Below, in pieces: positions 28,601-43,140 of a DNA stretch of 64,000 bases. The notes below the pieces were generated by a model that saw only the letters and a program-made list of their open reading frames with translations, ran no database searches and was not told the origin of the DNA. The DNA lies in contig NW_025963628.1 of assembly GCF_910591885.1 (NCBI RefSeq), positions 140,587 through 204,586 on the forward strand, in the 5' to 3' direction. The stretch comes from Bombus terrestris. Lineage: Eukaryota > Arthropoda > Insecta > Hymenoptera > Apidae. Position numbers and translations under genes: made by a program. The number at the start of each line of letters is the position of its first letter. Position 1 is the first letter of the stretch.

Positions 28601-28880
28601 TGGGACACCGTTGGACATCGTTGGACACCGTGGGACAACGTGGGACACCGTTGGACAACGTGGGACACCGTTGGACATCGTTGGACACCGTGGGACAACG
28701 TGGGACACCGTTGGACATCGTTGGACACCGTGGGACAACGTGGGACAACGTGGGACAACTTGGGACACCGTTGGACACCATTGGACACCGTTGGACACCG
28801 TTGGACAACGTGGGACAACGTGGGACACCGTTGGACACCGTTGGACACCGTTGGACACCGTTGGACATCGTTGGACACCG
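28601..28880 (+). repeat. U block, copy 4
   Basis: U lies at 28751 and Y at 28771, the same subfamily as copy 3 at an offset of 2,980 bp. Confidence 0.88.
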
Positions 28881-31690
28881 TGGGACAACGTGGGACAACG
28901 TGGGACAACGTGGGAAACCATGGAACAACGTGGGACAACGTGGGACACCGTTGGACATCGTTGGACAACGTGGGACAACGTGGGACAACGTGGGACAACG
29001 TGGGACAACGTGGGACAACGTGGGACACCGTGCGACATCGTTGGACAACGTGGGACAACGTGGGACAACGTGGGACAACGTGGGACAACGTGGGACACCG
29101 TTGGACACCGTGGGACACCGTTGGACACCGTTGGACACCGTTGGACATCGTTGGACACCGTGGGACAACGTGGGACAACGTGGGACAACGTGGGACAACG
29201 TGGGAAACCATGGAACAACGTGGGACAACGTGGGACACCGTTGGACATCGTTGGACATCGTTGGACACCGTGGGACAACGTGGGACAACGTGGGAAAACG
29301 TGGGACAACGTGGGACACCGTTGGACACCGTGGGACAACGTGGGACAACGTGGGACCACGTGGGACAACGTGGGACAACGTGGGACAACGTGGGACAACG
29401 TGGGACAACGTGGGACAACGTGGGACACCGTTGGACACCGTTGGACACCGTTGGACACCGTTGGACATCGTTGGACACCGTGGGACAACGTGGGACAACG
29501 TGGGACAACGTGGGAAACCATGGAAAAACGTGGGACAACGTGGGACACCGTTGGACATCGTTGGACATCGTTGGACACCGTGGGACAACGTGGGACAACG
29601 TGGGAAAACGTGGGACAACGTGGGACACCGTTGGACATCGCTGGACACCGTTGGACATCGTTGGACACCGTGGGACAACGTGGGACAACGTGGGACAACG
29701 TGGGACAACGCGGGACAACGTGGGACAACGTGGGACAACGTGGGACAACGTGGGACAACGTGGGACAACGTGGGACAACGTGGGACAACGTGGGACATCG
29801 TGGGACAACGTGGGACAACGTGGGACAACGTGGGACAACGTGGGACAACGTGGGACACCGTTGGACACCGTTGGACACCGTTGGACACCGTTGGGCATCG
29901 TTGGACACCGTGGGACAACGTGGGACAACGTGGGACAACGTGGGAAACCATGGAACAACGTGGGACAACGTGGGACACCGTTGGACATCGTTGGACATCG
30001 TTGGACACCGTGGGACAACGTGGGACAACGTGGGAAAACGTGGGACAACGTGGGACACCGTTGGACATCGCTGGACACCGTTGGACATCGTTGGACACCG
30101 TGGGACAACGTGGGACAACGTGGGACAACGTGGGACAACGTGGGACAACGTGGGACAACGTGGGACAACGTGGGACAACGTGGGAAAACGTGGGACAACG
30201 TGGGACACCGTTGGACATCGCTGGACACCGTTGGACATCGTTGGACACCGTGGGACATCGTGGGACAACGTGGGACAACGTGGGACAACGTGGGACAACG
30301 TGGGACAACGTGGGACAACGTGGGACAACGTGGGACAACGTGGGACAACGTGGGACACCGTGGGACAACGTGGGACAACGTGGGACAACGTGGGACAACG
30401 TGGGACAACGTGGGACAACGTGGGACACCGTTGGACACCGTTGGACACCGTTGGACACCGTTGGACATCGTTGGACACCGTGGGACAACGTGGGACAACG
30501 TGGGACAACGTGGGAAACCATGGAACAACGTGGGACAACGTGGGACAGCGTGGAACAACGTGGGACAACGTGGGACAACGTGGGAAACCATGGAACAACG
30601 TGGGACAACGTGGGACACCGTTGGACATCGTTGGACATCGTTGGACACCGTGGGACAACGTGGGACAACGTGGGAAAACGTGGGACAACGTGGGACACCG
30701 TTGGACATCGCTGGACACCGTTGGACATCGCTGGACACCGTTGGACATCGTTGGACACCGTGGGACAACGTGGGACAACGTGGGACCACGTGGGACAACG
30801 TGGGACAACGTGGGACAACGTGGGACAACGTGGGACATCGTGGGACAACGTGGGACAACGTGGGACAACGTGGGACAACGTGGGACAACGTGGGAAACCA
30901 TGGAACAACGTGGGACAACGTGGGACACCGTTGGACAACGTGGGACAACGTGGGACAACGTGGGACAACGTGGGACAACGTGGGACAACGTGGGACAACG
31001 TGGGACAACGTGGGACAACGTGGGACAACGTGGGACAACGTGGGACAACGTGGGACAACGTGGGACAACGTGGGACAACGTGGGACAACGTGGGACAACG
31101 TGGGACAACGTGGGACATCGTGGGACAACGTGGGACAACGTGGGACAACGTGGGACAACGTGGGACAACGTGGGACAACGTGGGACAACGTGGGACAACG
31201 TGGGACAACGTGGGACAACGTGGGACAACGTGGGACAACGTGGGACATCGTGGGACAACGTGGGACAACGTGGGACAACGTGGGACAACGTGGGACAACG
31301 TGGGACAACGTGGGACAACGTGGGACAACGTGGGACAACGTGGGACAACGTGGGACAACGTGGGACAACGTGGGACATCGTGGGACAACGTGGGACAACG
31401 TGGGACAACGTGGGACAACGTGGGACAACGTGGGACAACGTGGGACAACGTGGGACAACGTGGGACAACGTGGTACAACGTGGGACGTCGTGGGACAACG
31501 TGGGACAACGTGGGACAACGTGGGACAACGTGGGACAACGTGGGACAACGTGGGAAACCATGGAACAACGTGGGACAACGTGGGACACCGTTGGACATCG
31601 TTGGACAACGTGGGACAACGTGGGACAACGTGGGACAACGTGGGACAACGTGGGACAACGTGGGACAACGTGGGACACCGTTGGACACCG
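28601..31690 (+). repeat. 3-kb tandem duplication, copy 2
   Basis: This copy retains the S unit (29711) lost from copy 1. Private changes include tgcgacatcg at 29031 in place of Q and X at 30541 in place of B. N followed by tgggacgtcg (31471-31490) is shared with 28181-28200. Confidence 0.87.
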
Positions 31691-34600
31691 TGGGACACCG
31701 TTGGACACCGTTGGACATCGTTGGACACCGTGGGACAACGTGGGACAACGTGGGACAACGTGGGACAACGTGGGACAACGTGGGACAACGTGGGACAACG
31801 TGGGACATCGTGGGACAACGTGGGACAACGTGGGACCACGTGGGACACCGTTGGACACCGTTGGACACCGTTGGACACCGTTGGACACCGTTGGACATCG
31901 TTGGACACCGTGGGACAACGTGGGACAACGTGGGACAACGTGGGAAACCATGGAACAACGTGGGACAACGTGGGACACCGTTGGACATCGTTGGACATCG
32001 TTGGACACCGTGGGACAACGTGGGACAACGTGGGACAACGTGGGACAACGTGGGACAACGTGGGACAACGTGGGACAACGTGGGACACCGTTGGACATCG
32101 TTGGACATCGTTGGACACCGTGGGACAACGTGGGACAACGTGGGACAACGTGGGACAACGTGGGAAACCATGGAACAACGTGGGACAACGTGGGACAACG
32201 TGGGACAACGTGGGACAACGTGGGACAACGTGGGACAACGTGGGACAACGTGGGACAACGTGGGACAACGTGGGACAACGTGGGACATCGTGGGACAACG
32301 TGGGACAACGTGGGACAACGAGGGACAACGTGGGACATCGTTGGACACCGTTGGACACCGTGGGACAACGTGGGACAACGTGGGACAACGTGGGACAACG
32401 TGGGACAACGTGGGACAACGTGGGACAACGTGGGACGACGTGGGACAACGTGGGACAACGTGGGACAACGTGGGACAACGTGGGACATCGTGGGACAACG
32501 TGGGACAACGTGGGACAACGTGGGACACCGTTGGACATCGTTGGACACCGTGGGACAACGTGGGACAACGTGGGACAACGTGGGACACCGTTGGACACCG
32601 TTGGACACCGTTGGACACCGTTGGACATCGTTGGACACCGTGGGACAACGTGGGACAACGTGGGACAACGTGGGAAACCATGGAACAACGTGGGACAACG
32701 TGGGACACCGTTGGACATCGTTGGACAACGTGGGACAACGTGGGACAACGTGGGACAACGTGGGACAACGTGGGACAACGTGGGACAACGTGGGACACCG
32801 TTGGACACCGTGGGACACCGTTGGACACCGTTGGACATCGTTGGACACCGTGGGACAACGTGGGACAACGTGGGACAACGTGGGACAACGTGGGACAACG
32901 TGGGACAACGTGGGACAACGTGGGACAACGTGGGACAACGTGGGACAACGTGGGACAACGTGGGACAACGTGGGACATCGTTTGACAACGTGGGACAACG
33001 TGGGACAACGTGGGACAACGTGGGACACCGTTGGACAACGTGGGACACCGTTGGACATCGTTGGACACCGTGGGACAACGTGGGACAACGTGGGAAAACG
33101 TGGGACAACGTGGGACAACGTGGGACAACGTGGCACAACGTGGGACAACGTGGGACAACGTGGGACAACGTGGGACAAGGTGGGACAACGTGGGACAACG
33201 TGGGACAACGTGGGACAACGTGGGACAACGTGGGACAACGTGGGACAACGTGGGACAACGTGGGACAACGTTGGACACCGTGGGACACCGTTGGACACCG
33301 TTGGACATCGTTGGACACCGTGGGACAACGTGGGACAACGTGGGAAAACGTGGGACAACGTGGGACAACGTGGGACAACGTGGGACAACGTGGGACAACG
33401 TGGGACAACGTGGGACAACGTGGGACAACGTGGTACAACGTGGGACATCGTGGGACAACGTGGGACAACGTGGGACAACGTGGGACAACGTGGGACAACG
33501 TGGGACACCGTTGGACATCGTTGGACACCGTGGGACAACGTGGGACAACGTGGGCCAACGTGGGACACCGTTGGACACCGTTGGACACCGTTGGACACCG
33601 TTGGACATCGTTGGACACCGTGGGACAACGTGGGACAACGTGGGACAACGTGGGAAACCATGGAACAACGTGGGACAACGTGGGACACCGTTGGACATCG
33701 TTGGACAACGTGGGACAACGTGGGACAACGTGGGACAACGTGGGACAACGTGGGACAACGTGGGACAACGTGGGACACCGTTGGACACCGTGGGACACCG
33801 TTGGACACCGTTGGACATCGTTGGACACCGTGGGACAACGTGGGACAACGTGGGACAACGTGGGACAACGTGGGACAACGTGGGACAACGTGGGACAACG
33901 TGGGACATCGTGGGACAACGTGGGACAACGTGGGACCACGTGGGACACCGTTGGACACCGTTGGACACCGTTGGACACCGTTGGACATCGTTGGACACCG
34001 TGGGACAACGTGGGACAACGTGGGACAACGTGGGAAACCATGGAACAACGTGGGACAACGTGGGACACCGTTGGACATCGTTGGACATCGTTGGACACCG
34101 TGGGACAACGTGGGACAACGTGGGAAAACGTGGGACAACGTGGGACACCGTTGGACATCGCTGGACACCGTTGGACATCGTTGGACACCGTGGGACAACG
34201 TGGGACAACGTGGGACAACGTGGGACAACGTGGGACAACGTGGGACAACGTGGGACAACGTGGGACAACGTGGGACAACGTGGGACATCGTGGGACAACG
34301 TGGGACAACGTGGGACAACGTGGGACAACGTGGGACATCGTTGGACACCGTTGGACACCGTGGGACAACGTGGGACAACGTGGGACAACGTGGGACAACG
34401 TGGGACAACGTGGGACAACGTGGGACAACGTGGGACAACGTGGGACAACGTGGGACAACGTGGGACAACGTGGGACAACGTGGGACAACGTGGGACAACG
34501 TGGGACAACGTGGGACAACGTGGGACATCGTGGGACAACGTGGGACAACGTGGGACAACGTGGGACAACGTGGGACATCGTTGGACACCGTGGGACAACG

Positions 34601-37090
34601 TGGGACAACGTGGGACAACGTGGGACAACGTGGGACAACGTGGGACATCGTGGGACAACGTGGGACAACGTGGGACAACGTGGGACAACGTGGGACACCG
34701 TTGGACAACGTGGGACACCGTTGGACATCGTTGGACACCGTGGGACAACGTGGGACAACGTGGGACCACGTGGGACAACGTGGGACAACGTGGGACAACG
34801 TGGGACAACGTGGGACAACGTGGGACAACGTGGGACATCGTGGGACAACGTGGGACAACGTGGGACACCGTTGGACATCGTTGGACACCGTGGGACACCG
34901 TGGGACAACGTGGGACAACGTGGGACAACGTGGGACAACGTGGGACAACGTGGGAAACCATGGAACAACGTGGGACAACGTGGGACACCGTTGGACATCG
35001 TTGGACAACGTGGGACAACGTGGGACAACGTGGGACAACGTGGGACAACGTGGGACAACGTGGGACACCGTTGGACACCGTGGGACACCGTTGGACACCG
35101 TTGGACATCGTTGGACACCGTGGGACACCGTTGGACACCGTTGGACACCGTTGGACACCGTTGGACATCGTTGGACACCGTGGGACAACGTGGGACAACG
35201 TGGGACAACGTGGGAAACCATGGAACAACGTGGGACAACGTGGGACACCGTTGGACATCGTTGGACATCGTTGGACACCGTGGGACAACGTGGGACAACG
35301 TGGGACAACGTGGGACAACGTCGGACAACGTGGGACAACGTGGGACATCGTGGGACAACGTGGGACAACGTGGGACAACGTGGGACAACGTGGGACAACG
35401 TGGGACAACGTGGGACAACGTGGGACACCGTTGGACACCGTGGGACACCGTTGGACACCGTTGGACATCGTTGGACACCGTGGGACAACGTGGGACAACG
35501 TGGGACAACGTGGGACAACGTGGGACATCGCGGGACAACGTGGGACAACGTGGGACAACGTGGGACAACGTGGGACATCGTGGGACAACGTGGGACAACG
35601 TGGGACAACGTGGGACATCGTGGGACAACGTGGGACAACGTGGGACAACGTGGGACAACGTGGGACAACGTGGGACACCGTTGGACACCGTTGGACACCG
35701 TTGGACACCGTTGGACATCGTTGGACACCGTGGGACAACGTGGGACAACGTGGGACAACGTGGGAAACCATGGAACAACGTGGGACAACGTGGGACACCG
35801 TTGGACATCGTTGGACATCGTTGGACACCGTGGGACAACGTGGGACAACGTGGGACAACGTGGGACAACGTCGGACAACGTGGGACAACGTGGGACAACG
35901 TGGGACAACGTGGGACAACGTGGGACAACGTGGGACAACGTGGGACAACGTCGGACAACGTGGGACATCGTGGGACAACGTGGGACAACGTGGGACAACG
36001 TGGGACAACGTGGGACAACGTGGGACACCGTTGGACACCGTGGGACACCGTTGGACACCGTTGGACATCGTTGGACACCGTGGGACAACGTGGGACAACG
36101 TGGGACAACGTGGGACAACGTGGGACATCGTGGGACAACGTGGGACAACGTGGGACAACGTGGGACAACGTGGGACAACGTGGGACAACGTGGGACAACG
36201 TGGGACAACGTGGGACAACGTGGCACAACGTGGGACAACGTGGGACAACGTGGGACAACGTGGGACAACGTGGGACATCGTGGGACAACGTGGGACAACG
36301 TGGGACAACGTGGGACAACGTGGGACATCGTTGGACACCGTTGGACACCGTGGGACAACGTGGGACAACGTGGGACAACGTGGGACAACGTGGGACAACG
36401 TGGGACAACGTGGGACAACGTGGGACAACGTGGGACAACGTGGGACAACGTGGGACAACGTGGGACACCGTTGGACATCGTTGGACACCGTGGGACAACG
36501 TGGGACAACGTGGGACAACGTGGGAAACCATGGAACAACGTGGGACAACGTGGGACACCGTTGGACATCGTTGGACAACGTTGGACAACGTGGGACAACG
36601 TGGGACAACGTGGGACAACGTGGGACAACGTGGGACAACGTGGGACACCGTTGGACAACGTGGGACACCGTTGGACATCGTTGGACACCGTGGGACAACG
36701 TGGGACAACGTGGGACCACGTGGGACAACGTGGGACAACGTGGGACAACGTGGGACAACTTGGGACAACGTGGGACAACGTGGGACAACGTGGGACATCG
36801 TGGGACAACGTGGGACAACGTGGGACAACGTGGGACAACGTGGGACAACGTGGGACACCGTTGGACACCGTGGGACACCGTTGGACACCGTTGGACATCG
36901 TTGGACACCGTGGGACAACGTGGGACAACGTGGGACAACGTGGGACAACGTGGGACATCGTGGGACAACGTGGGACAACGAGGGACAACGTGGGACAACG
37001 TGGGACATCGTGGGACAACGTGGGACAACGTGGGACAACGTGGGACATCGTGGGACAACGTGGGACAACGTGGGACAACGTGGGACAACG
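31691..37090 (+). repeat. Mosaic array before the 3.11-kb repeats
   Basis: This stretch holds decamer units only. T lies at 32321, M at 32431, P at 32981 and R at 33551. About 33,550-34,250 matches 48,520-49,230 (offset 14,970-14,980). About 35,100-36,100 matches 51,840-52,830 (offset 16,730-16,750; K at 35321 and 52071, 35871 and 52601, 35951 and 52681). About 36,300-36,860 matches 4,800-5,350. It reads as a junction zone built from other families. Confidence 0.83.
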
Positions 37091-37300
37091 TGGGACACCG
37101 TTGGACATCGTTGGACATCGTTGGACACCGTTGGACATCGTTGGACACCGTTGGACATCGTTGGACATCGTTGGACATCGTGGGACACCGTTGGACATCG
37201 TTGGACATCGTTGGACACCGTTGGACATCGTTGGACATCGTTGGACATCGTTGGACACCGTTGGACACCGTTGGACACCGTTGGACATCGTTGGACACCG
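37091..37300 (+). repeat. 210-bp D/E-rich block, copy 4
   Basis: The unit order is identical, but no G box precedes it. Downstream, about 180 bp present in the other cassettes is missing: L lies 380 bp from the block start instead of 560. It opens the first copy of the 3.11-kb repeat. Confidence 0.95.
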
Positions 37301-40030
37301 TGGGACAACGTGGGACAACGTGGGACAACGTGGGACAACGTGGGACATCGTGGGACAACGTGGGACAACGTGGGACAACGTGGGACAACGTGGGACATCG
37401 TGGGACAACGTGGGACAACGTGGGACAACGTGGGACATCGTGGGACAACGTGGGACAACGTGGGACAACGTGGGACAAAGTGGGACAACGTGGGACACCG
37501 TTGGACACCGTTGGACACCGTTGGACACCGTTGGACATCGTTGGACACCGTGGGACAACGTGGGACAACGTGGGACAACGTGGGAAACCATGGAACAACG
37601 TGGGACAACGTGGGACACCGTTGGACATCGTTGGACATCGTTGGACACCGTGGGACAACGTGGGACAACGTGGGACAACGTGGGACAACGTCGGACAACG
37701 TGGGACAACGTGGGACATCGTGGGACAACGTGGGACAACGTGGGACAACGTGGGACAACGTGGGACAACGTGGGACACCGTTGGACACCGTGGGACACCG
37801 TTGGACACCGTTGGACATCGTTGGACACCGTGGGACAACGTGGGACAACGTGGGACAACGTGGGAAACCATGGAACAACGTGGGACAACGTGGGACACCG
37901 TTGGACATCGTTGGACATCGTTGGACACCGTGGGACAACGTGGGACAACGTGGGAAAACGTGGGACAACGTGGGACACCGTTGGACATCGCTGGACACCG
38001 TTGGACATCGTTGGACAGCGTGGGACAACGTGGGACAACGTGGGACAACGTGGGACAACGTGGGACAACGTGGGACAACGTGGGACAACGTGGGACAACG
38101 TGGGAAAACGTGGGACAACGTGGGACACCGTTGGACATCGCTGGACACCGTTGGACATCGTTGGACACCGTGGGACAACGTGGGACAACGTGGGACAACG
38201 TGGGACAACGTGGGACAACGTGGGACAACGTGGGACAACGTGGGACAACGTGGGACAACGTGGGACACCGTTGGACACCGTTGGACACCGTTGGACACCG
38301 TTGGACATCGTTGGACACCGTGGGACAACGTGGGACAACGTGGGACAACGTGGGAAACCATGGAACAACGTGGGACAACGTGGGACACCGTTGGACATCG
38401 TTGGACAACGTGGGACAACGTGGGACAACGTGGGACAACGTGGGACAACGTGGGACAACGTGGGACAACGTGGGACACCGTTGGACACCGTGGGACACCG
38501 TTGGACACCGTTGGACATCGTTGGACACCGTGGGACAACGTGGGACAACGTGGGACAACGTGGGACAACGTGGGACAACGTGGGACAACGTGGGACAACG
38601 TGGGACAACGTGGGACAACGTGGGACAACGTGGGACAACGTGGGACATCGTTTGACAACGTGGGACAACGTGGGACAACGTGGGAAAACGTGGGACAACG
38701 TGGGACAACGTGGGACAACGTGGGACAACGTGGGACAACGTGGGACAACGTGGGACAACGTGGGACAACGTGGGACAACGTGGGACAACGTGGGACAACG
38801 TGGGACAACGTGGGACAACGTGGGACAACGTGGGACAACGTTGGACACCGTGGGACACCGTTGGACACCGTTGGACATCGTTGGACACCGTGGGACAACG
38901 TGGGACAACGTGGGAAAACGTGGGACAACGTGGGACAACGTGGGACAACGTGGGACAACGTAGGACAACGTGGGACAACGTGGGACAACGTGGGACAACG
39001 TGGTACAACGTGGGACATCGTGGGACAACGTGGGACAACGTGGGACAACGTGGGACAACGTGGGACAACGTGGGACACCGTTGGACATCGTTGGACACCG
39101 TGGGACAACGTGGGACAACGTGGGCCAACGTGGGACACCGTTGGACACCGTTGGACACCGGTGGACACCGTTGGACATCGTTGGACACCGTGGGACAACG
39201 TGGGACAACGTGGGACAACGTGGGAAACCATGGAACAACGTGGGACAACGTGGGACACCGTTGGACATCGTTGGACAACGTGGGACAACGTGGGACAACG
39301 TGGGACAACGTGGGACAACGTGGGACAACGTGGGACAACGTGGGACACCGTTGGACACCGTGGGACACCGTTGGACACCGTTGGACATCGTTGGACACCG
39401 TGGGACAACGTGGGACAACGTGGGACAACGTGGGACAACGTGGGACAACGTGGGACAACGTGGGACAACGTGGGACATCGTGGGACAACGTGGGACAACG
39501 TGGGACCACGTGGGACACCGTTGGACACCGTTGGACACCGTTGGACACCGTTGGACATCGTTGGACACCGTGGGACAACGTGGGACAACGTGGGACAACG
39601 TGGGAAACCATGGAACAACGTGGGACAACGTGGGACACCGTTGGACATCGTTGGACATCGTTGGACACCGTGGGACAACGTGGGACAACGTGGGAAAACG
39701 TGGGACAACGTGGGACACCGTTGGACACCGCTGGACACCGTTGGACATCGTTGGACACCGTGGGACAACGTGGGACAACGTGGGACAACGTGGGACAACG
39801 TGGGACAACGTGGGACAACGTGGGACAACGTGGGACAACGTGGGACAACGTGGGACATCGTGGGACAACGTGGGACAACGTGGGACAACGTGGGACAACG
39901 TGGGACATCGTTGGACACCGTTGGACACCGTGGGACAACGTGGGACAACGTGGGACAACGTGGGACAACGTGGGACAACGTGGGACAACGTGGGACAACG
40001 TGGGAAACCATGGAACAACGTGGGACAACG
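37091..40030 (+). repeat. 3.11-kb higher-order repeat, copy 1
   Basis: The unit runs from one D/E block to the next. Markers: L 37471, G 37861, H 38101, P 38651, taggacaacg 38961, N 39001, R 39121, J 39501 and the pair D, I at 39721-39740. All recur 3,110-3,120 bp downstream. This copy lacks about 180 bp after its D/E block. Confidence 0.9.
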
Positions 40031-40720
40031 TGGGACACCGTTGGACATCGTTGGACATCGTTGGACACCGTTGGACATCGTTGGACACCGTTGGACATCG
40101 TTGGACATCGTTGGACATCGTGGGACACCGTTGGACATCGTTGGACATCGTTGGACACCGTTGGACATCGTTGGACATCGTTGGACATCGTTGGACACCG
40201 TTGGACACCGTTGGACACCGTTGGACATCGTTGGACACCGTGGGACAACGTGGGACAACGTGGGACAACGTGGGACAACGTGGGACAACGTGGGACAACG
40301 TGGGACATCGTGGGACAACGTGGGACAACGTGGGACAACGTGGGACAACGTGGGACAACGTGGGACACCGTTGGACACCGTGGGACACCGTTGGACACCG
40401 TTGGACATCGTTGGACACCGTGGGACAACGTGGGACAACGTGGGACAACGTGGGACAACGTGGGACATCGTGGGACAACGTGGGACAACGTGGGACAACG
40501 TGGGACAACGTGGGACATCGTGGGACAACGTGGGACAACGTGGGACAACGTGGGACATCGTGGGACAACGTGGGACAACGTGGGACAACGTGGGACAAAG
40601 TGGGACAACGTGGGACACCGTTGGACACCGTTGGACACCGTTGGACACCGTTGGACATCGTTGGACACCGTGGGACAACGTGGGACAACGTGGGACAACG
40701 TGGGAAACCATGGAACAACG
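40001..40720 (+). repeat. 700-bp G-to-G cassette, copy 3
   Basis: G boxes lie at 40001 and 40701, the D/E block at 40031-40240, B at 40301 and L at 40591. Marker offsets from copy 1 are exactly 39,550 bp. It lies within the second copy of the 3.11-kb higher-order repeat. Confidence 0.9.
40031..40240 (+). repeat. 210-bp D/E-rich block, copy 5
   Basis: The unit order is identical; the block sits in the third 700-bp cassette and opens the second 3.11-kb copy. Confidence 0.95.
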
Positions 40721-43140
40721 TGGGACAACGTGGGACACCGTTGGACATCGTTGGACATCGTTGGACACCGTGGGACAACGTGGGACAACGTGGGACAACG
40801 TGGGACAACGTCGGACAACGTGGGACAACGTGGGACATCGTGGGACAACGTGGGACAACGTGGGACAACGTGGGACAACGTGGGACAACGTGGGACATCG
40901 TTGGACACCGTGGGACACCGTTGGACACCGTTGGACATCGTTGGACACCGTGGGACAACGTGGGACAACGTGGGACAACGTGGGAAACCATGGAACAACG
41001 TGGTAAAACGTGGGACACCGTTGGACATCGTTGGACATCGTTGGACACCGTGGGACAACGTGGGACAACGTGGGAAAACGTGGGACAACGTGGGACACCG
41101 TTGGACATCGCTGGACACCGTTGGACATCGTTGGACACCGTGGGACAACGTGGGACAACGTGGGACAACGTGGGACAACGTGGGACAACGTGGGACAACG
41201 TGGGACAACGTGGGAAAACGTGGGACAACGTGGGACACCGTTGGACATCGCTGGACACCGTTGGACATCGTTGGACACCGTGGGACAACGTGGGACAACG
41301 TGGGACAACGTGGGACAACGTGGGACAACGTGGGACAACGTGGGACAACGTGGGACAACGTGGGACAACGTGGGACACCGTTGGACACCGTTGGACACCG
41401 TTGGACACCGTTGGACATCGTTGGACACCGTGGGACAACGTGGGACAACGTGGGACAACGTGGGAAACCATGGAACAACGTGGGACAACGTGGGACACCG
41501 TTGGACATCGTTGGACAACGTGGGACAACGTGGGACAACGTGGGACAACGTGGGACAACGTGGGACAACGTGGGACAACGTGGGACACCGTTGGACACCG
41601 TGGGACACCGTTGGACACCGTTGGACATCGTTGGACACCGTGGGACAACGTGGGACAACGTGGGACAACGTGGGACAACGTGGGACAACGTGGGACAACG
41701 TGGGACAACGTGGGACAACGTGGGACAACGTGGGACAACGTGGGACAACGTGGGACATCGTTTGACAACGTGGGACAACGTGGGACAACGTGGGAAAACG
41801 TGGGACAACGTGGGACAACGTGGGACAACGTGGGACAACGTGGGACAACGTGGGACAACGTGGGACAACGTGGGACAACGTGGGACAACGTGGGACAACG
41901 TGGGACAACGTGGGACAACGTGGGACAACGTGGGACAACGTGGGACAACGTTGGACACCGTGGGACACCGTTGGACACCGTTGGACATCGTTGGACACCG
42001 TGGGACAACGTGGGACAACGTGGGAAAACGTGGGACAACGTGGGACAACGTGGGACAACGTGGGACAACGTAGGACAACGTGGGACAACGTGGGACAACG
42101 TGGGACAACGTGGTACAACGTGGGACATCGTGGGACAACGTGGGACAACGTGGGACAACGTGGGACAACGTGGGACAACGTGGGACACCGTTGGACATCG
42201 TTGGACACCGTGGGACAACGTGGGACAACGTGGGCCAACGTGGGACACCGTTGGACACCGTTGGACACCGTTGGACACCGTTGGACATCGTTGGACACCG
42301 TGGGACAACGTGGGACAACGTGGGACAACGTGGGAAACCATGGAACAACGTGGGACAACGTGGGACACCGTTGGACATCGTTGGACAACGTGGGACAACG
42401 TGGGACAACGTGGGACAACGTGGGACAACGTGGGACAACGTGGGACAACGTGGGACACCGTTGGACACCGTGGGACACCGTTGGACACCGTTGGACATCG
42501 TTGGACACCGTGGGACAACGTGGGACAACGTGGGACAACGTGGGACAACGTGGGACAACGTGGGACAACGTGGGACAACGTGGGACATCGTGGGACAACG
42601 TGGGACAACGTGGGACCACGTGGGACACCGTTGGACACCGTTGGACACCGTTGGACACCGTTGGACATCGTTGGACACCGTGGGACAACGTGGGACAACG
42701 TGGGACAACGTGGGAAACCATGGAACAACGTGGGACAACGTGGGACACCGTTGGACATCGTTGGACATCGTTGGACACCGTGGGACAACGTGGGACAACG
42801 TGGGAAAACGTGGGACAACGTGGGACACCGTTGGACACCGCTGGACACCGTTGGACATCGTTGGACACCGTGGGACAACGTGGGACAACGTGGGACAACG
42901 TGGGACAACGTGGGACAACGTGGGACAACGTGGGACAACGTGGGACAACGTGGGACAACGTGGGACATCGTGGGACAACGTGGGACAACGTGGGACAACG
43001 TGGGACAACGTGGGACATCGTTGGACACCGTTGGACACCGTGGGACAACGTGGGACAACGTGGGACAACGTGGGACAACGTGGGACAACGTGGGACAACG
43101 TGGGACAACGTGGGAAACCATGGAACAACGTGGGACAACG
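40031..43140 (+). repeat. 3.11-kb higher-order repeat, copy 2
   Basis: Markers: L 40591, H 41211, P 41761, taggacaacg 42071, N 42111, R 42231, J 42611 and I 42841. The unit tggtaaaacg at 41001 is private: the matching unit at 44111 is A and copy 1 is also unmutated, so it arose after the duplication. Confidence 0.9.

Noticed and set aside
33131..33180. Units tggcacaacg (33131) and tgggacaagg (33171) as a distinct element
   Set aside because: These are single-base private variants within A runs, without a recurring context nearby; a second tggcacaacg at 36221 is also isolated.
30..38963. Very long + strand open frames (for example 30-38963, 20-22165, 38680-53973)
   Set aside because: Starts are GTG at unit junctions, all three frames give the same peptide, and ends are chance stops in rare units (P, taggacaacg, tggtaaaacg). 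There is no codon periodicity, no domain and no regulatory context.
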